Source of the DNA: Bacilli bacterium | Lineage (GTDB): Bacteria > Bacillota_I > Bacilli_A > RF39 > UBA660 | Reading direction: 5' to 3' | DNA length: 64,000 nt | Assembly (NCBI GenBank): GCA_016295795.1 | Contig: JAEDKN010000003.1 | Span: 5,393 to 69,392, forward strand | Part shown: positions 34,189-44,245 of the stretch, piece after piece | How the letters are laid out: every line of letters starts with the position of its first letter | How positions within the stretch are numbered: position 1 is the first letter of the stretch | Notes under the pieces: model-generated | What the model saw: only the letters and a program-made list of their open reading frames with translations | Database searches by the model: none | Told to the model about the DNA's origin: nothing | Position numbers and translations under genes: made by a program

Positions 34189-36180
34189 TTAACTGTTTTC
34201 TATAGAAGATATTAATCTCATCTTTATGCTATCTTTATCATAATCTTTGTTCTTTAAATACTCTAGAGAATCCTTTTTTGCTTGAACCAATATTTTATAA
34301 TCCGACTTTAGATTAGCAATTTTAAATGACATATCACCACTTTGTTTTACACCAAATAAATCTCCAGCTCCTCTTAATTTAAAGTCTTGTTCGCTTATTT
34401 CAAACCCATCATAAACTGTTTCCATTATTTTTAATCGTTCTTTTTCCATGTTGCTTATTAAAATACATTTTGATTCAAATGAATTTCTTCCTACTCTTCC
34501 TCTTAATTGATGTAAAGTAGAAAGTCCAAATCTTTCTGCATCAAAAATAACTATCATTGTAGCATTTTCTACATCTACTCCTACCTCTATAACAGTTGTA
34601 CTTATCAGTATATTTATCTTGTTTTGTTTAAATTCACTCATTATCAAGTCTTTTGCCTCAGGTTTCATTTTACCATGTACAATATCAATATTATACTTGC
34701 TTCCAAAAGCCAAGTTCATCTTGTCTTTCAAATTATAAACGTTAGTCAAATCAGAGTTATCACTTTGTTCAATCAATGGTGCGATTACATAGATTTGATG
34801 ATTCTTTTTTAATTCTTCATTCATTTGACTAAGAACATCTTTCATTTCAGCTTCAGTTCTAACAAACGTTTTCACTTCTTTCCGACCAGATGGCAATTGC
34901 TTTATAGTAGATATATCCATATCACCATATATCGTTAATGCATAAGTCCTAGGAATAGGCGTTGCACTCATATATAAAACATCTACTGATATGCCTTTAT
35001 TTTTCAAATTAGCTCTCTGATTTACTCCAAATCTATGTTGTTCATCTGTAATTACCAATCCTAAATTGCCATATTTTACATCTTCTTGAATCAAAGCATG
35101 AGTTCCAATAATCATTGAAATTTCTCCAGATTCTAGTTTCTTATAAATATCTTGTTTTTCTTTTTTACTAACAGAACCTGTAAGTAGTGCAATCTCTATA
35201 TTAGTACTTTTAAATAGTTCTTTCATATTATTGTAATGTTGAATAGCAAGAATTTCTGTTGGAGCCATAAGCGCACTTTGATATCCACAAACTGAATTAT
35301 AATACATTGCAAGAAAAGCAACAATAGTTTTACCGCTCCCCACATCTCCTTGCAATAATCTATTCATTTTATGATTACTACTTAAATCATCTATTATTTC
35401 ATCTAGTGCATTTTTTTGATCATCAGTAAGTTTGAAAGGAAGAGATTTGATAATTTCATCTAATGATGCTCTATCACATTCTCGTTTTATACCAACATCA
35501 TTTTTCTTATTTTGCTCTTTTAAATAATTAATCTTAAATGTAAATTCAAAAAGTTCTTCATATTTTAATCTTATCATGGATTCTTTAAGTTTATTAAAGT
35601 CAGGCGGATTATGAACAATATTCAAATCGGTTTTTTTATTATTAAATTTATACTTATCTAATAGATATTTAGGAATGTTATCCCTAACGTCATTACCATA
35701 TTTTAAAAGCGCATTATTTATATATGATGCTAAAACCTTTCCCGTTATACCACTAGTGGTATGATAGATAGGCTCTATCGTTTCTTTATTTGATAAACTC
35801 CCAAATTTTATTTCGCTTGCAGTTAATATATTTCTTTTTTTATCATATTTCCCAATAGCAATTATATTAGTTCCTATCTTTAAATTTGGTTTTAAGAAAG
35901 CTCTATTAAATATTGAAACACCAACAGTACCACCCTTAGTAGCTAATCTTATATTTAACTTATTTAGATTACCTTTAAATCTAATCAATATTGGAATACT
36001 CTCTATTTTCCCATCAATTACAACTTTTTCTTCTTCACTTACTTCTTTTATATCACTGCGTTTCAACACTTCATAACGAAAAGGATAGTGAGTTACTAAA
36101 TCATCGAAATCACGAATTCCAATTTTATTTAATAGCATCTCTGTTTTTGGACCGATTCCTTTTATTTCAGATAACTTCAT
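34189..36180 (-). CDS. recG: ATP-dependent DNA helicase RecG
   Basis: 663 aa with the RecG architecture: N-terminal wedge/OB domain (KLSEIKGIGPKTEMLLNKIGI, YPFRYE), then an SF2 helicase with GDVGSGKT, ITDEQHRFGV, MSATPIPRTYAL and GRVGR. C-terminal FKLRGAGDLFGVKQSG is diagnostic. RecG remodels stalled forks and Holliday junctions. It is slightly shorter than the E. coli enzyme, as usual in Firmicutes. The gene forms the chromosomal boundary of the integrated elements. Confidence 0.97.
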   Translation of the reverse strand: MKLSEIKGIGPKTEMLLNKIGIRDFDDLVTHYPFRYEVLKRSDIKEVSEEEKVVIDGKIESIPILIRFKGNLNKLNIRLATKGGTVGVSIFNRAFLKPNLKIGTNIIAIGKYDKKRNILTASEIKFGSLSNKETIEPIYHTTSGITGKVLASYINNALLKYGNDVRDNIPKYLLDKYKFNNKKTDLNIVHNPPDFNKLKESMIRLKYEELFEFTFKINYLKEQNKKNDVGIKRECDRASLDEIIKSLPFKLTDDQKNALDEIIDDLSSNHKMNRLLQGDVGSGKTIVAFLAMYYNSVCGYQSALMAPTEILAIQHYNNMKELFKSTNIEIALLTGSVSKKEKQDIYKKLESGEISMIIGTHALIQEDVKYGNLGLVITDEQHRFGVNQRANLKNKGISVDVLYMSATPIPRTYALTIYGDMDISTIKQLPSGRKEVKTFVRTEAEMKDVLSQMNEELKKNHQIYVIAPLIEQSDNSDLTNVYNLKDKMNLAFGSKYNIDIVHGKMKPEAKDLIMSEFKQNKINILISTTVIEVGVDVENATMIVIFDAERFGLSTLHQLRGRVGRNSFESKCILISNMEKERLKIMETVYDGFEISEQDFKLRGAGDLFGVKQSGDMSFKIANLKSDYKILVQAKKDSLEYLKNKDYDKDSIKMRLISSIENS

Positions 36181-36290
36181 ACTATCACTCCCTGTTGCAT
36201 ATTATATCACAAAACGACTTTATTCGAAAGAAAAAACACCGTTAAATTTATACAAATTAATAAGCCTATTAAATTTTTTTCATTTTTTTA

Positions 36291-36428
36291 TTGACAAAAT
36301 ATACTTATTCCATTATGATAAGAATCACCAATTCACAAATGGCGAATTGGTCGCTAGTATCACACTAGCCAACCCCTTTTTATTCTTTTTTATGAAACCG
36401 TTTCTCAGGGGGAGCGGTTTCTTTTTTT
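36291..36428 (+). ncRNA. Predicted small RNA between recG and the PFOR gene
   Basis: TTGACA (36291-36296), 17-nt spacer and TATGAT (36314-36319) predict a start near 36326 on the plus strand, opposite to both neighbours. The ~103-nt RNA holds CCAATTC/GAATTGG and GCTAGT/ACTAGC hairpins, a single-stranded CCAACCCC and U-rich linker, then terminator GAAACCG/CGGTTTC plus seven T. No ORF. The layout (two hairpins, C-rich loop, terminator) resembles the RNA at 34.0-34.1 kb and the C-rich sRNAs of Firmicutes. Confidence 0.65.
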
Positions 36429-36429
36429 G

Positions 36430-36467
36430 CATGAAAAAAGCATAAAGCTTAAGTTGTTTTATGCTTT
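36430..36467 (-). terminator. Terminator of the PFOR gene
   Basis: Minus-strand AAAGCATAAA / TTTATGCTTT (10 bp) followed by TTTC, with the stop codon of the oxidoreductase gene inside the stem region. Confidence 0.8.
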
Positions 36468-39400
36468 CTTATTACTTAAATCCTTATAATATTCATATCT
36501 CTGCATTGCTTCTAATTTATTAGCTTCTAATAAATCCTTATATTCCTTTGGATTAACTTTCTTCAGCGCTCTATATCTGTCCTCTCCAAGAATAAAATCA
36601 AAATATTTACTAAAGTCTGCTTCACTATCTAAAGAGAACACTTCACTTTCAGGATTATATCTAAACAAAGGAAAATATCCTGACAAAGTTGCTCTTTTCT
36701 CTTCTTCTATACTATCTGTTATTCCGGTTACTATTCCTTGGGCAATACATGGAGAATATGCAATTATAATAGAAGGCCCATTATAGTTTTTAGCTTCAAT
36801 AAATGCTTTTATAGTTTGATTCATGTTGGCCCCTAACGATACGGTAGCAACATAAACATGTGGATAAGATAATGCAATTCTCGCAATATCTTTTTTGTTT
36901 GTCTTTTTTCCAGAAGAAGCAAATTTAGATACACTACCTATCCTGCTAGATTTTGACATTTGTCCACCGGTATTAGAGTAAACCTCAGTATCTAAAATCA
37001 AAATGTTTACATTCTCTTTATTAGCCAAAACATGATCCAAACCACCAAAGCCAATATCGTATGCCCAGCCATCTCCACCAATTATCCAGAAAGACTTAGT
37101 TTTAATAAATTCTTTCATACTTATAAGTTCTTTGTTTTTGCTTTTGTTAACTGCCTCATACAATAAACAACTCGATGGATAGTCCAATCTTTTATAATAA
37201 CTAGCATAAATTTCTTTTTCTGAATCTGGCACATTATTTATGCTTTTATAAATTATTTTTCTTATTTTTTCTTTATTTAGTCTATCAGAGATTGCAAGTC
37301 CATAACCAAATTCTGCATTATCTTCAAATAACGAATTTGCCCAAGGAACACTATATGGCGTTTTTGGAATACTTCCACCATATATTGATGAACATCCAGT
37401 AGCATTAGATATTACTAATTCATTCCCAAACAGTTGAGTTAAAAGTTTCAAATATGGAGTCTGACCACAGCCACTACAAGCTCCAGAAAACTCAAATTTT
37501 GGCCTAACAAATTGACTACCTTTTAATGTTGTAGTAGGAATGGCAATATGTTCCTCAACTTTTTCAAACAAATATTTACTTTTAGATAAGTTCCCTTTTG
37601 TTTTTACTTCAGTATTATCCTCCATAGTAATTGCTTTTTCGCCTTTTTTTCCAGGACATACTTTACTACATAATCCACATCCAGTACAGTTATCAAAATC
37701 AATTCCAATAGTATATTTTAATTTCTGATCTTTTATTAATGCATCTTTTAAATCATCTTTTACATCATCAGGTGCATTTAATACTTCCTTATCATCAAGA
37801 AGAAAAGGTCTAATAACTGCATGAGGACATACAAATGAACATTGATTACACATTATACAATTATCTTTATTGTAACAAGGAAGCTTTTCAGCAATATTTT
37901 TCTTTTCATATTTAGAAAGTCCTCCAGGAAACGTCCCATCAACAAATTCACTTAGTTGACTTACCGATAAAGTATTACCTTGCTTTCTATCAATAATATC
38001 AAATATATTTGTTTTGGAGTCTTCCTCTTGAACTGATACTTTTGTATCCAGTTTAACACTTTTAAGTTCCTTTACTGCTTCATCAATAGCTTTTAAATTT
38101 TTTTCAATTATGTCTTTTCCTTTGTTAGTTAATATCACTTCTAATGATTTTTTTATTTCTTTAAATGCAAAATCAAATGGTATAAAATTACTTACCTTAA
38201 ATATTACAGTTGTCATTATCATGTTTATTTTGTTTGTAATACCATTATCAAAAGCAATTTTACTAGCATTTATAGTATATAATCTAATTGATTTTTTCTT
38301 TAAAATCTCTTTATCATGATTAGTGAACAAATCACTTAATTCTTTTTTTTCTCTTGAAGTATTTAGTATAAAAATGCCTTTTTCTTTAATATTATCAAGC
38401 ATATTATATTTTCTTAGATAATCATCTTTTGTACAAACAACAATGGATGGATTCTCAACATAATAAGTAGCCCTAATTGGATCATTGCCAAAACGTAAGT
38501 GACACCTTGTTAGGCCTCCTGCCTTCTTAGAATCATATTCAAAATATCCTTGTGTATAAGCTTTTGTATTGTTTCCAATAATCTTAATTATATCTTTTGA
38601 GGCACTTACCATTCCATCTGAAGCATAACCATATATTAACATTTCATGATTATTATTGTTAATAGAAAAATACTCCTCTTCCAAACTTAAATTAGTTACA
38701 TCATCCACTATTCCTATAGTAAATTCACGAGATTCTTTTTTATCTAAATAAGTATAAACCGCTTTTATTTGATAAGGAGTTGTGTTTTTGCTAGCAAGTC
38801 CGTATCTTCCACCTACAACCTTTATTTTAGGATCATAATTACTTATTATATTTTTTACATCCAAATATAGCGGACAACTTGCACCGGATTCTTTTGTTCT
38901 ATCTAAAACCGCAATAGATTTCACAGTTTTAGGAAGAACATCTAGAAAATATTTTTCGCTGAATGGCCTGTACAAATGAACTTCTATTAAACCAACTTTT
39001 TCACCTTGTTCATTTAGATAATCAACTGTATCCTTAATCGTTTCACAAACTGATCCCATTGCCACAATAATCTTTGTAGCTTTTGGTTCTCCATAGTAAT
39101 CAAAAGGCTTATAAATCCTACCTGTTATTTTGCCTACTTCTTCCATATATTTATTAACAATATCTGGTAATTTATCATAATATTTATTTCTAGCTTCACT
39201 TATTTGAAAATAGATATCATCATTTTGATTAGTTCCTCTTGTCACATTATTAATGCTCAATGCATGTAATTTGAACTCTTTTAACTTTTTCTTATCAATT
39301 AAAGGCTTTAATTTTTCTAAATTTATTAATTCTACTTTTTTCAATTCATGACTTGTTCTAAATCCATCAAAAAAATTAACAAAAGGAATTTTTCCCTTTA

Positions 39401-39875
39401 TTGTTGATAAATATGGTACTGCGGTCAAATCCATAACTTGTTGAGGTGACGAAGTCGCAAATATAGCAAACCCTGTTTGCCTAACCGAATAAATATCTTG
39501 ATGATCCCCAAGTATTGATAACGAGTGCGTTGCAACGCTTCTTGCCGCAACATTAATAACACAAGGCAATAATTCACCAGCTATTTTATACATATTTGGA
39601 ATCATTAAAAGTAACCCTTGACTAGCCGTATAAGTAGTAGCAAGCGTTCCGTTTTGCAATGCTCCATGCACTAATGCTATTGCACCTGCTTCGCTTTGCA
39701 TCTCTACAACAGAAACTACATCACCAAAAAAATTTTCTTGTGATGCAGAAGAATATTTATCAATATATTCTGCCATAGGAGAAGCCGGAGTAATTGGATA
39801 TATTCCTGCTAATTCACTAAATTTATACGAAACATAACTACATGCTTCATTTCCGTCCATTATTTTATATTTCAT
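36459..39875 (-). CDS. nifJ: Pyruvate:ferredoxin (flavodoxin) oxidoreductase
   Basis: 1138 aa, a full-length single-chain enzyme. The N-terminus shows YISYKFSE/GIYPITPASPMAE-type pyrimidine-domain sequence. A two-cluster ferredoxin domain (CIMCNQCSFVCPHA and CTGCGLCSKVCPG) lies near the middle, with a further FSGACSGCGQTPY cluster ligand, and the TPP-binding GGDGWAYDIGFGGLDH toward the C-terminus. It converts pyruvate to acetyl-CoA, CO2 and reduced ferredoxin, indicating anaerobic metabolism. Single-gene unit with its own terminator. Confidence 0.97.
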   Translation of the reverse strand: MKYKIMDGNEACSYVSYKFSELAGIYPITPASPMAEYIDKYSSASQENFFGDVVSVVEMQSEAGAIALVHGALQNGTLATTYTASQGLLLMIPNMYKIAGELLPCVINVAARSVATHSLSILGDHQDIYSVRQTGFAIFATSSPQQVMDLTAVPYLSTIKGKIPFVNFFDGFRTSHELKKVELINLEKLKPLIDKKKLKEFKLHALSINNVTRGTNQNDDIYFQISEARNKYYDKLPDIVNKYMEEVGKITGRIYKPFDYYGEPKATKIIVAMGSVCETIKDTVDYLNEQGEKVGLIEVHLYRPFSEKYFLDVLPKTVKSIAVLDRTKESGASCPLYLDVKNIISNYDPKIKVVGGRYGLASKNTTPYQIKAVYTYLDKKESREFTIGIVDDVTNLSLEEEYFSINNNNHEMLIYGYASDGMVSASKDIIKIIGNNTKAYTQGYFEYDSKKAGGLTRCHLRFGNDPIRATYYVENPSIVVCTKDDYLRKYNMLDNIKEKGIFILNTSREKKELSDLFTNHDKEILKKKSIRLYTINASKIAFDNGITNKINMIMTTVIFKVSNFIPFDFAFKEIKKSLEVILTNKGKDIIEKNLKAIDEAVKELKSVKLDTKVSVQEEDSKTNIFDIIDRKQGNTLSVSQLSEFVDGTFPGGLSKYEKKNIAEKLPCYNKDNCIMCNQCSFVCPHAVIRPFLLDDKEVLNAPDDVKDDLKDALIKDQKLKYTIGIDFDNCTGCGLCSKVCPGKKGEKAITMEDNTEVKTKGNLSKSKYLFEKVEEHIAIPTTTLKGSQFVRPKFEFSGACSGCGQTPYLKLLTQLFGNELVISNATGCSSIYGGSIPKTPYSVPWANSLFEDNAEFGYGLAISDRLNKEKIRKIIYKSINNVPDSEKEIYASYYKRLDYPSSCLLYEAVNKSKNKELISMKEFIKTKSFWIIGGDGWAYDIGFGGLDHVLANKENVNILILDTEVYSNTGGQMSKSSRIGSVSKFASSGKKTNKKDIARIALSYPHVYVATVSLGANMNQTIKAFIEAKNYNGPSIIIAYSPCIAQGIVTGITDSIEEEKRATLSGYFPLFRYNPESEVFSLDSEADFSKYFDFILGEDRYRALKKVNPKEYKDLLEANKLEAMQRYEYYKDLSNKKA

Positions 39876-39950
39876 GTAATCAACTCTCTTCTACTAATAA
39901 TTATATAACAAATCTATGAAAAAAAACAGTTCTTTTGGGAACAGATGAAG

Positions 39951-39972
39951 AAAAAAGAAGCTAAGCTTCTTC
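39951..39972 (-). terminator. Terminator of the capA operon
   Basis: GAAGC-TTA-GCTTC on the minus strand followed by TTTTTTC. The stop codon of capA lies within the loop, an example of the compact gene ends in this genome. Confidence 0.7.
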
Positions 39973-41148
39973 TGTATAAATTGTTGATATATTTTTATCA
40001 AGACTCCTTACAATATCCATATATTTTTTATAATATGTCTTATAATTAGAAAGCATGCTAGATGTTAACTTATTATAAGGATACACTTTATATTGCCCTT
40101 TTCCACAAGAACTTGGTTTACAAGTATACACCAAATCTGCCTTTGGATTTGATAATTTTACTGTTACTTTTCCGTCAACAGTAGTTTTGGTAATATCAAT
40201 AGAAGCCATAAGTCCGGTCAACTTTTCTACTCCTATTTGCGATGATACAAAATTTCCTAAAGAATATATAACTAGTGTATCATCTATAAATTCAATTGGT
40301 TCTACAACATGTGGATGAGTTCCAATTACTATATCTACTCCTAAACTAGACAAATATTTTGCAATAGTTTTTTGTTCTTGAGATGCCGTATGTGAATACT
40401 CTATTCCCCAATGCATAGAAACCATAAGTAAATCAACTTTATCTCTTAAGTTTTCTATATCTTTTTTTACTTGCTCTTTGTTATAAACATTAACATAATA
40501 ATCTTTACCTTTAGGTATGTTTAATCCATTAGTAGATGTAGTATAAGCTAATAAGCCATATTTTATTCCATTTTTTTCTTTTACTATTATTTCGTCTTTT
40601 TGTTCTTGAGTATAATATGAACCTGCCGCTATAACATCTTCATGCTTATCCCAATATTCTCTAGAATTTTTTATAGTTTTATAGCTTGTGGAAACTCCCC
40701 TATCTAGAGTATGGTTTGTTGCAAGACTAACAAGGTTAAATCCCATATCCATAAAAGCATCACCAACTTCATATGGTGAATTGAATTGAGGATAGGTTGA
40801 AAGTCCTAATTCCTTACCACCTAATATTGTTTCTTGATTATAAAATGCAAGTTCGTAATTACCTATTATATCTTTTACCTCTGAAAATATAGGTTTAAAA
40901 TTATAATTATCTTTTTTTACTGACTCATATATTGCACTATGTATCAAAGCGTCTCCTACCATTACCAACGAAACTTTGCTTTCTTCCACATTAGGTTTAG
41001 GAATATCTGAATATACTTTCTTTGCAGGTATAAGCCCAAAAAATTTATTGTAATTTGTTCCTAAAATTATAGAAGTTACACCCAATGCAATTAAAATTAC
41101 TACTATAATTAATCTTCTAATTTTTAACTTATATTTCTTTTTTTTCAT
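39961..41148 (-). CDS. capA: CapA-family (PGA_cap) metallophosphatase-like protein
   Basis: 395 aa with an N-terminal membrane anchor (residues 12-30) and an extracytoplasmic CapA/PGA_cap domain: KVSLVMVGDALIH, FYNQET, LATNHTLDRG, MHWGIEY and GTHPHVVEPIE are the family's metal-site motifs. CapA proteins take part in poly-gamma-glutamate or capsule-related envelope synthesis. It is the third gene of an operon with a phosphodiester glycosidase and a DUF6273-like protein. Confidence 0.88.
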   Translation of the reverse strand: MKKKKYKLKIRRLIIVVILIALGVTSIILGTNYNKFFGLIPAKKVYSDIPKPNVEESKVSLVMVGDALIHSAIYESVKKDNYNFKPIFSEVKDIIGNYELAFYNQETILGGKELGLSTYPQFNSPYEVGDAFMDMGFNLVSLATNHTLDRGVSTSYKTIKNSREYWDKHEDVIAAGSYYTQEQKDEIIVKEKNGIKYGLLAYTTSTNGLNIPKGKDYYVNVYNKEQVKKDIENLRDKVDLLMVSMHWGIEYSHTASQEQKTIAKYLSSLGVDIVIGTHPHVVEPIEFIDDTLVIYSLGNFVSSQIGVEKLTGLMASIDITKTTVDGKVTVKLSNPKADLVYTCKPSSCGKGQYKVYPYNKLTSSMLSNYKTYYKKYMDIVRSLDKNISTIYTEEA

Positions 41149-41155
41149 AATTCAC

Positions 41156-42157
41156 CTACTTAATCAAACCAAATCCACTAACAACTCTTCTTCCTCCTGT
41201 TACTTTTTTACCATAGACCGTCAATGGTGTGTTTATTAGTTCTCCTTTTATTACTAATTGAGCTGAAGTACCACCATCCAAATTAGCGGCATTATATGCT
41301 CCATACTTACTTAAAAGTTCGATTACTTCAACTAAAGTAGGCCCATTAGTATGTACCCCTTCTGTAACTAAGAACAAGACAACTCCGTCTTTTCTTTGAG
41401 CAATTGCAACACGTGCCGCCCTATCATATCCGCCCGCAGCCGATTCATATTGAAGCTTTTTACCATTTACAATTAAGAAAGGTCCAAATTCCAATGCATC
41501 CCTAATTCCCATAGCTAAAGCATCCTGCGCCGTTGCCTTTACCAATACCAATTTATCTTCCTTGTTAAATCCTATTAAATTAGTTGCTTTAGATGTGTCA
41601 GACCAAATAATTTTACCGTCCTTTATAAGAGTCCCTTTTGGAATGTCACTACCATAACCTGTAGTATCATTAAATCTTCCACCATTTATACAAACTATTC
41701 CGTTAGATCTTTCACACATATCCTTAATACGTTCTTGTCCGTAGCCTGTATTAAAAGTTTTAGATGCAATTAATTTTACTTTTGAAGGATCATAGATTGC
41801 TACTAAATGTGCATCATATCCTCCTACCTTAACTGGAATATATTTATAATCTTCATTATTAGGATCTCTTGTTAATATTGCTTCATCATATTCATTATCA
41901 TAGGATTCACGTTCTGCAGTATTTATAACTATATCATCCAAATTAACACTATCGGTTAAAGGTATATATCTGTTTTGTGCTGTTACTTCATTTATTGTAT
42001 CTTCGTCATAAAATACATAAGCTATATATTTATGTGTTTTTGTAACCATTGCAGTAGAAATAATTTTGTTTCTAAAAGAAGGAACCGCATATACCAAAAT
42101 AAAGCAACTTGCTACAATAACATCTAATATAATCATTAAAATTGTAATTTTTTTCAT
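41156..42157 (-). CDS. Phosphodiester glycosidase (NAGPA-like) envelope protein
   Basis: 333 aa with an N-terminal signal anchor (residues 4-25). The NAGPA/phosphodiester glycosidase domain shows NGGRFNDTTGYG, EFGPFLIVNGK, RVAIAQRKDGVVLFLVTEG and the terminal AYNAANLDGGTSAQLV. Such enzymes hydrolyse phosphodiester-linked sugars in envelope polymers. It lies 7 bp from capA, in the same operon. Confidence 0.87.
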   Translation of the reverse strand: MKKITILMIILDVIVASCFILVYAVPSFRNKIISTAMVTKTHKYIAYVFYDEDTINEVTAQNRYIPLTDSVNLDDIVINTAERESYDNEYDEAILTRDPNNEDYKYIPVKVGGYDAHLVAIYDPSKVKLIASKTFNTGYGQERIKDMCERSNGIVCINGGRFNDTTGYGSDIPKGTLIKDGKIIWSDTSKATNLIGFNKEDKLVLVKATAQDALAMGIRDALEFGPFLIVNGKKLQYESAAGGYDRAARVAIAQRKDGVVLFLVTEGVHTNGPTLVEVIELLSKYGAYNAANLDGGTSAQLVIKGELINTPLTVYGKKVTGGRRVVSGFGLIK

Positions 42158-42158
42158 G

Positions 42159-43559
42159 CTATCCCTCCAAAGTATATGGCTTTTCTAAAGTTCCATCACC
42201 AGTTTTTATTGTTGCTTTTTTTATACAAATAGATGGCTTTATTGCTCGTGACAATGTGCTCTTAGACTCTATCAAGGTATCAGAATAAATATAAACCTTA
42301 TTTGTATTTATACCATTTAGTAAATAGTAATTAGAAACTCCTCCATCTAATTTTAAATCAGCAACGCTACTAAGTCCTACTTTAGAAGTTACTTTTTCAC
42401 TATATATATCTTTATAACTATCGTTATATTCACCAATATACCAAGTACAATCTAAAAGTTGATCTTTGTAACTTAGTGAATTATAGAAAGTTTCATTTAA
42501 GTATTTAGCTAAAGAAGATTTCTTGGTTGGATCATACTTGTTAGTAGATAAATCAAATCTATAAGTTTGTGTTCCGTTTTTGTATAAAGTACTTAAACTT
42601 AATTTAAGCGTATCATCTTCAATACTATAAACAGTCCATATATCTTCACCCAATTTTACATGATCACCAACCTGTATATCATTTTTAGTTTCTTCTATTA
42701 CATATGGATCTTCTTTTGTACCAGTACCACTTACATATGGCGTAGAATTCTTAAGAGTAACCACAGGTTTGATATTATATGTATTAGTCATATCAGCATA
42801 TGATAGACTTGTTCCATTTATAGTCCATACTTGTTTAGTTCCTCTACTTGATAACCATATATTATTGCCATTAGAAATATAACTTTTATCTTCTATTTTA
42901 CTGTTTAAAAACTCATCTATATTTAACAATCTAACATAATTAGATGAATCCGGTATAGCGCAATTTATATTTGCTATATCGTCTATTTTATCATTACATA
43001 CAATAGTATTAGTAAGATGTTTTTCATTTAATATAGGCAAAAATTCTTCTTTCAAGTAAGTTGCAACATCAGACTTTGAGTAATCAGTTATTGTACTATT
43101 CCATTTTAAATTATTAATTGAAGAATCTAAAACTATATCAATAGATTTATCGTCATTAATTTTTAAAATTCTCCAAATTAAATTTGAATATTTTATATAG
43201 TTATTTACATTTTGGCCTTTATAAATATATGTACCACCTGTTAAATAAAGCCCTTCTCCTTCATAAACAAAAGTAGATGTAGAAGTTATCTTATTAGAAA
43301 GAAGTTGTACTGCGTTTCCTTTATCATCTTTTGGATTGTACAATTTATAATATTTAACTAATCTTGTCCCATAAAATATACAACATCCTAAAATAAATAT
43401 TATACTTACCAAACAAAACAGTGTTTGAAAAAGTAATCCTTTCTTAAGTTTTACTTTTTTCTTTATCTTTAAATTTTGTTTTTCTTTTTCTTCTTCTTTA
43501 TCTATATCAATTATTTCAATTTCTTCTTCAATATCTTTATGTTTACGTTTTTGTTTCAC
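42159..43559 (-). CDS. Membrane-anchored protein with two DUF6273-like domains
   Basis: 466 aa from GTG 43559, which has GGGAGTGG upstream; the longer ATG frame overlaps the promoter. A charged N-terminus and one transmembrane helix (LLFQTLFCLVSIIFILGCCIFYG) precede two domains with similar segments (YIKYSNLIWRILKINDDKSIDIV and LGEDIWTVYSIEDDTLKLSL), typical of DUF6273 repeats. It opens the operon with the glycosidase and CapA, so a cell-surface role is likely. Confidence 0.75.
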   Translation of the reverse strand: MKQKRKHKDIEEEIEIIDIDKEEEKEKQNLKIKKKVKLKKGLLFQTLFCLVSIIFILGCCIFYGTRLVKYYKLYNPKDDKGNAVQLLSNKITSTSTFVYEGEGLYLTGGTYIYKGQNVNNYIKYSNLIWRILKINDDKSIDIVLDSSINNLKWNSTITDYSKSDVATYLKEEFLPILNEKHLTNTIVCNDKIDDIANINCAIPDSSNYVRLLNIDEFLNSKIEDKSYISNGNNIWLSSRGTKQVWTINGTSLSYADMTNTYNIKPVVTLKNSTPYVSGTGTKEDPYVIEETKNDIQVGDHVKLGEDIWTVYSIEDDTLKLSLSTLYKNGTQTYRFDLSTNKYDPTKKSSLAKYLNETFYNSLSYKDQLLDCTWYIGEYNDSYKDIYSEKVTSKVGLSSVADLKLDGGVSNYYLLNGINTNKVYIYSDTLIESKSTLSRAIKPSICIKKATIKTGDGTLEKPYTLEG

Positions 43560-43581
43560 ACGACCACTCCCAATTGTAAAA

Positions 43582-43610
43582 ATTATAACAAAAAAAAAGT
43601 CGATTTTCAA
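43582..43610 (-). promoter_or_regulatory. Promoter of the cell-surface operon
   Basis: TTGAAA (43610-43605), exactly 17 nt, TATAAT (43587-43582) on the minus strand, about 20 bases before the GTG start. It is close to the vegetative consensus. Confidence 0.8.
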
Positions 43611-43639
43611 CGATTAAAGCAATTATATTACTTAAAAAG

Positions 43640-44227
43640 TTATTTTATATAAAATATAGATACTACTTTTGAAAATTGATACAAAATAACATTGCTTTTA
43701 TTTATTGCAAAACTTTTTCCAAATGCTTTACCACCTATAGTTAAAGCTGCAACAAATCCAGTAATTAATAATGTTATTAGAAGTAAATTAATCGACAATT
43801 TACTAGCTAACGCTAAAGAAATAGAAGATGATAAAGCACCACTTATAATACCACAAATATCACCTATTACATCATTACAAAAACTAGAAAGCTTTTCAGC
43901 ATTTTTTATAAACCTAACGGCAAGTGTTGCTCCTTTAACTCTTTTAGATGCCATTGAATTAAAAGTATTTATATCCGCTACAGTAACACTTATTCCTATC
44001 ATGTCAAATAAAACACCAATCACTATTACTAAAAGCAAAAGAATTATACTTAATACAATGCCAACGTTCGAAATAGCTACTTCTGATAGAAAAGAAAAAC
44101 AAATAGATATCAGAAAAGCACTAAGAGTAATCGTGAAGATCCATCTAAAGTCTATTAGTTTTTTATTAACAACTTTTTTCTTATTAACCTTTTTTGAATA
44201 TTTTTCTTTATATTTTTTATTTTCCAT
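43640..44227 (-). CDS. Polytopic membrane protein, CorB/DUF21-like
   Basis: 195 aa from ATG 44227 (GAGGG upstream). Four hydrophobic segments; the first two surround VLSIILLLLVIVIGVLFDMIGISVTVADINTFNSMASKR and recall the DUF21 domain of CNNM/CorB magnesium transporters, followed by LSSFCNDVIGDICGIISGAL. The CBS domains of CorB are absent, so this is a shortened membrane-only relative. It is directly downstream of the large noncoding RNA in the same orientation and may be cotranscribed with it. Confidence 0.6.
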   Translation of the reverse strand: MENKKYKEKYSKKVNKKKVVNKKLIDFRWIFTITLSAFLISICFSFLSEVAISNVGIVLSIILLLLVIVIGVLFDMIGISVTVADINTFNSMASKRVKGATLAVRFIKNAEKLSSFCNDVIGDICGIISGALSSSISLALASKLSINLLLITLLITGFVAALTIGGKAFGKSFAINKSNVILYQFSKVVSIFYIK

Positions 44228-44245
44228 AATAACCCTCAAATATAA

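Noticed and set aside
36291..36428. Riboswitch for the PFOR gene
   Set aside because: The transcript points away from the PFOR start and ends in a terminator before a gene in the same direction, so it is more likely an independent sRNA.
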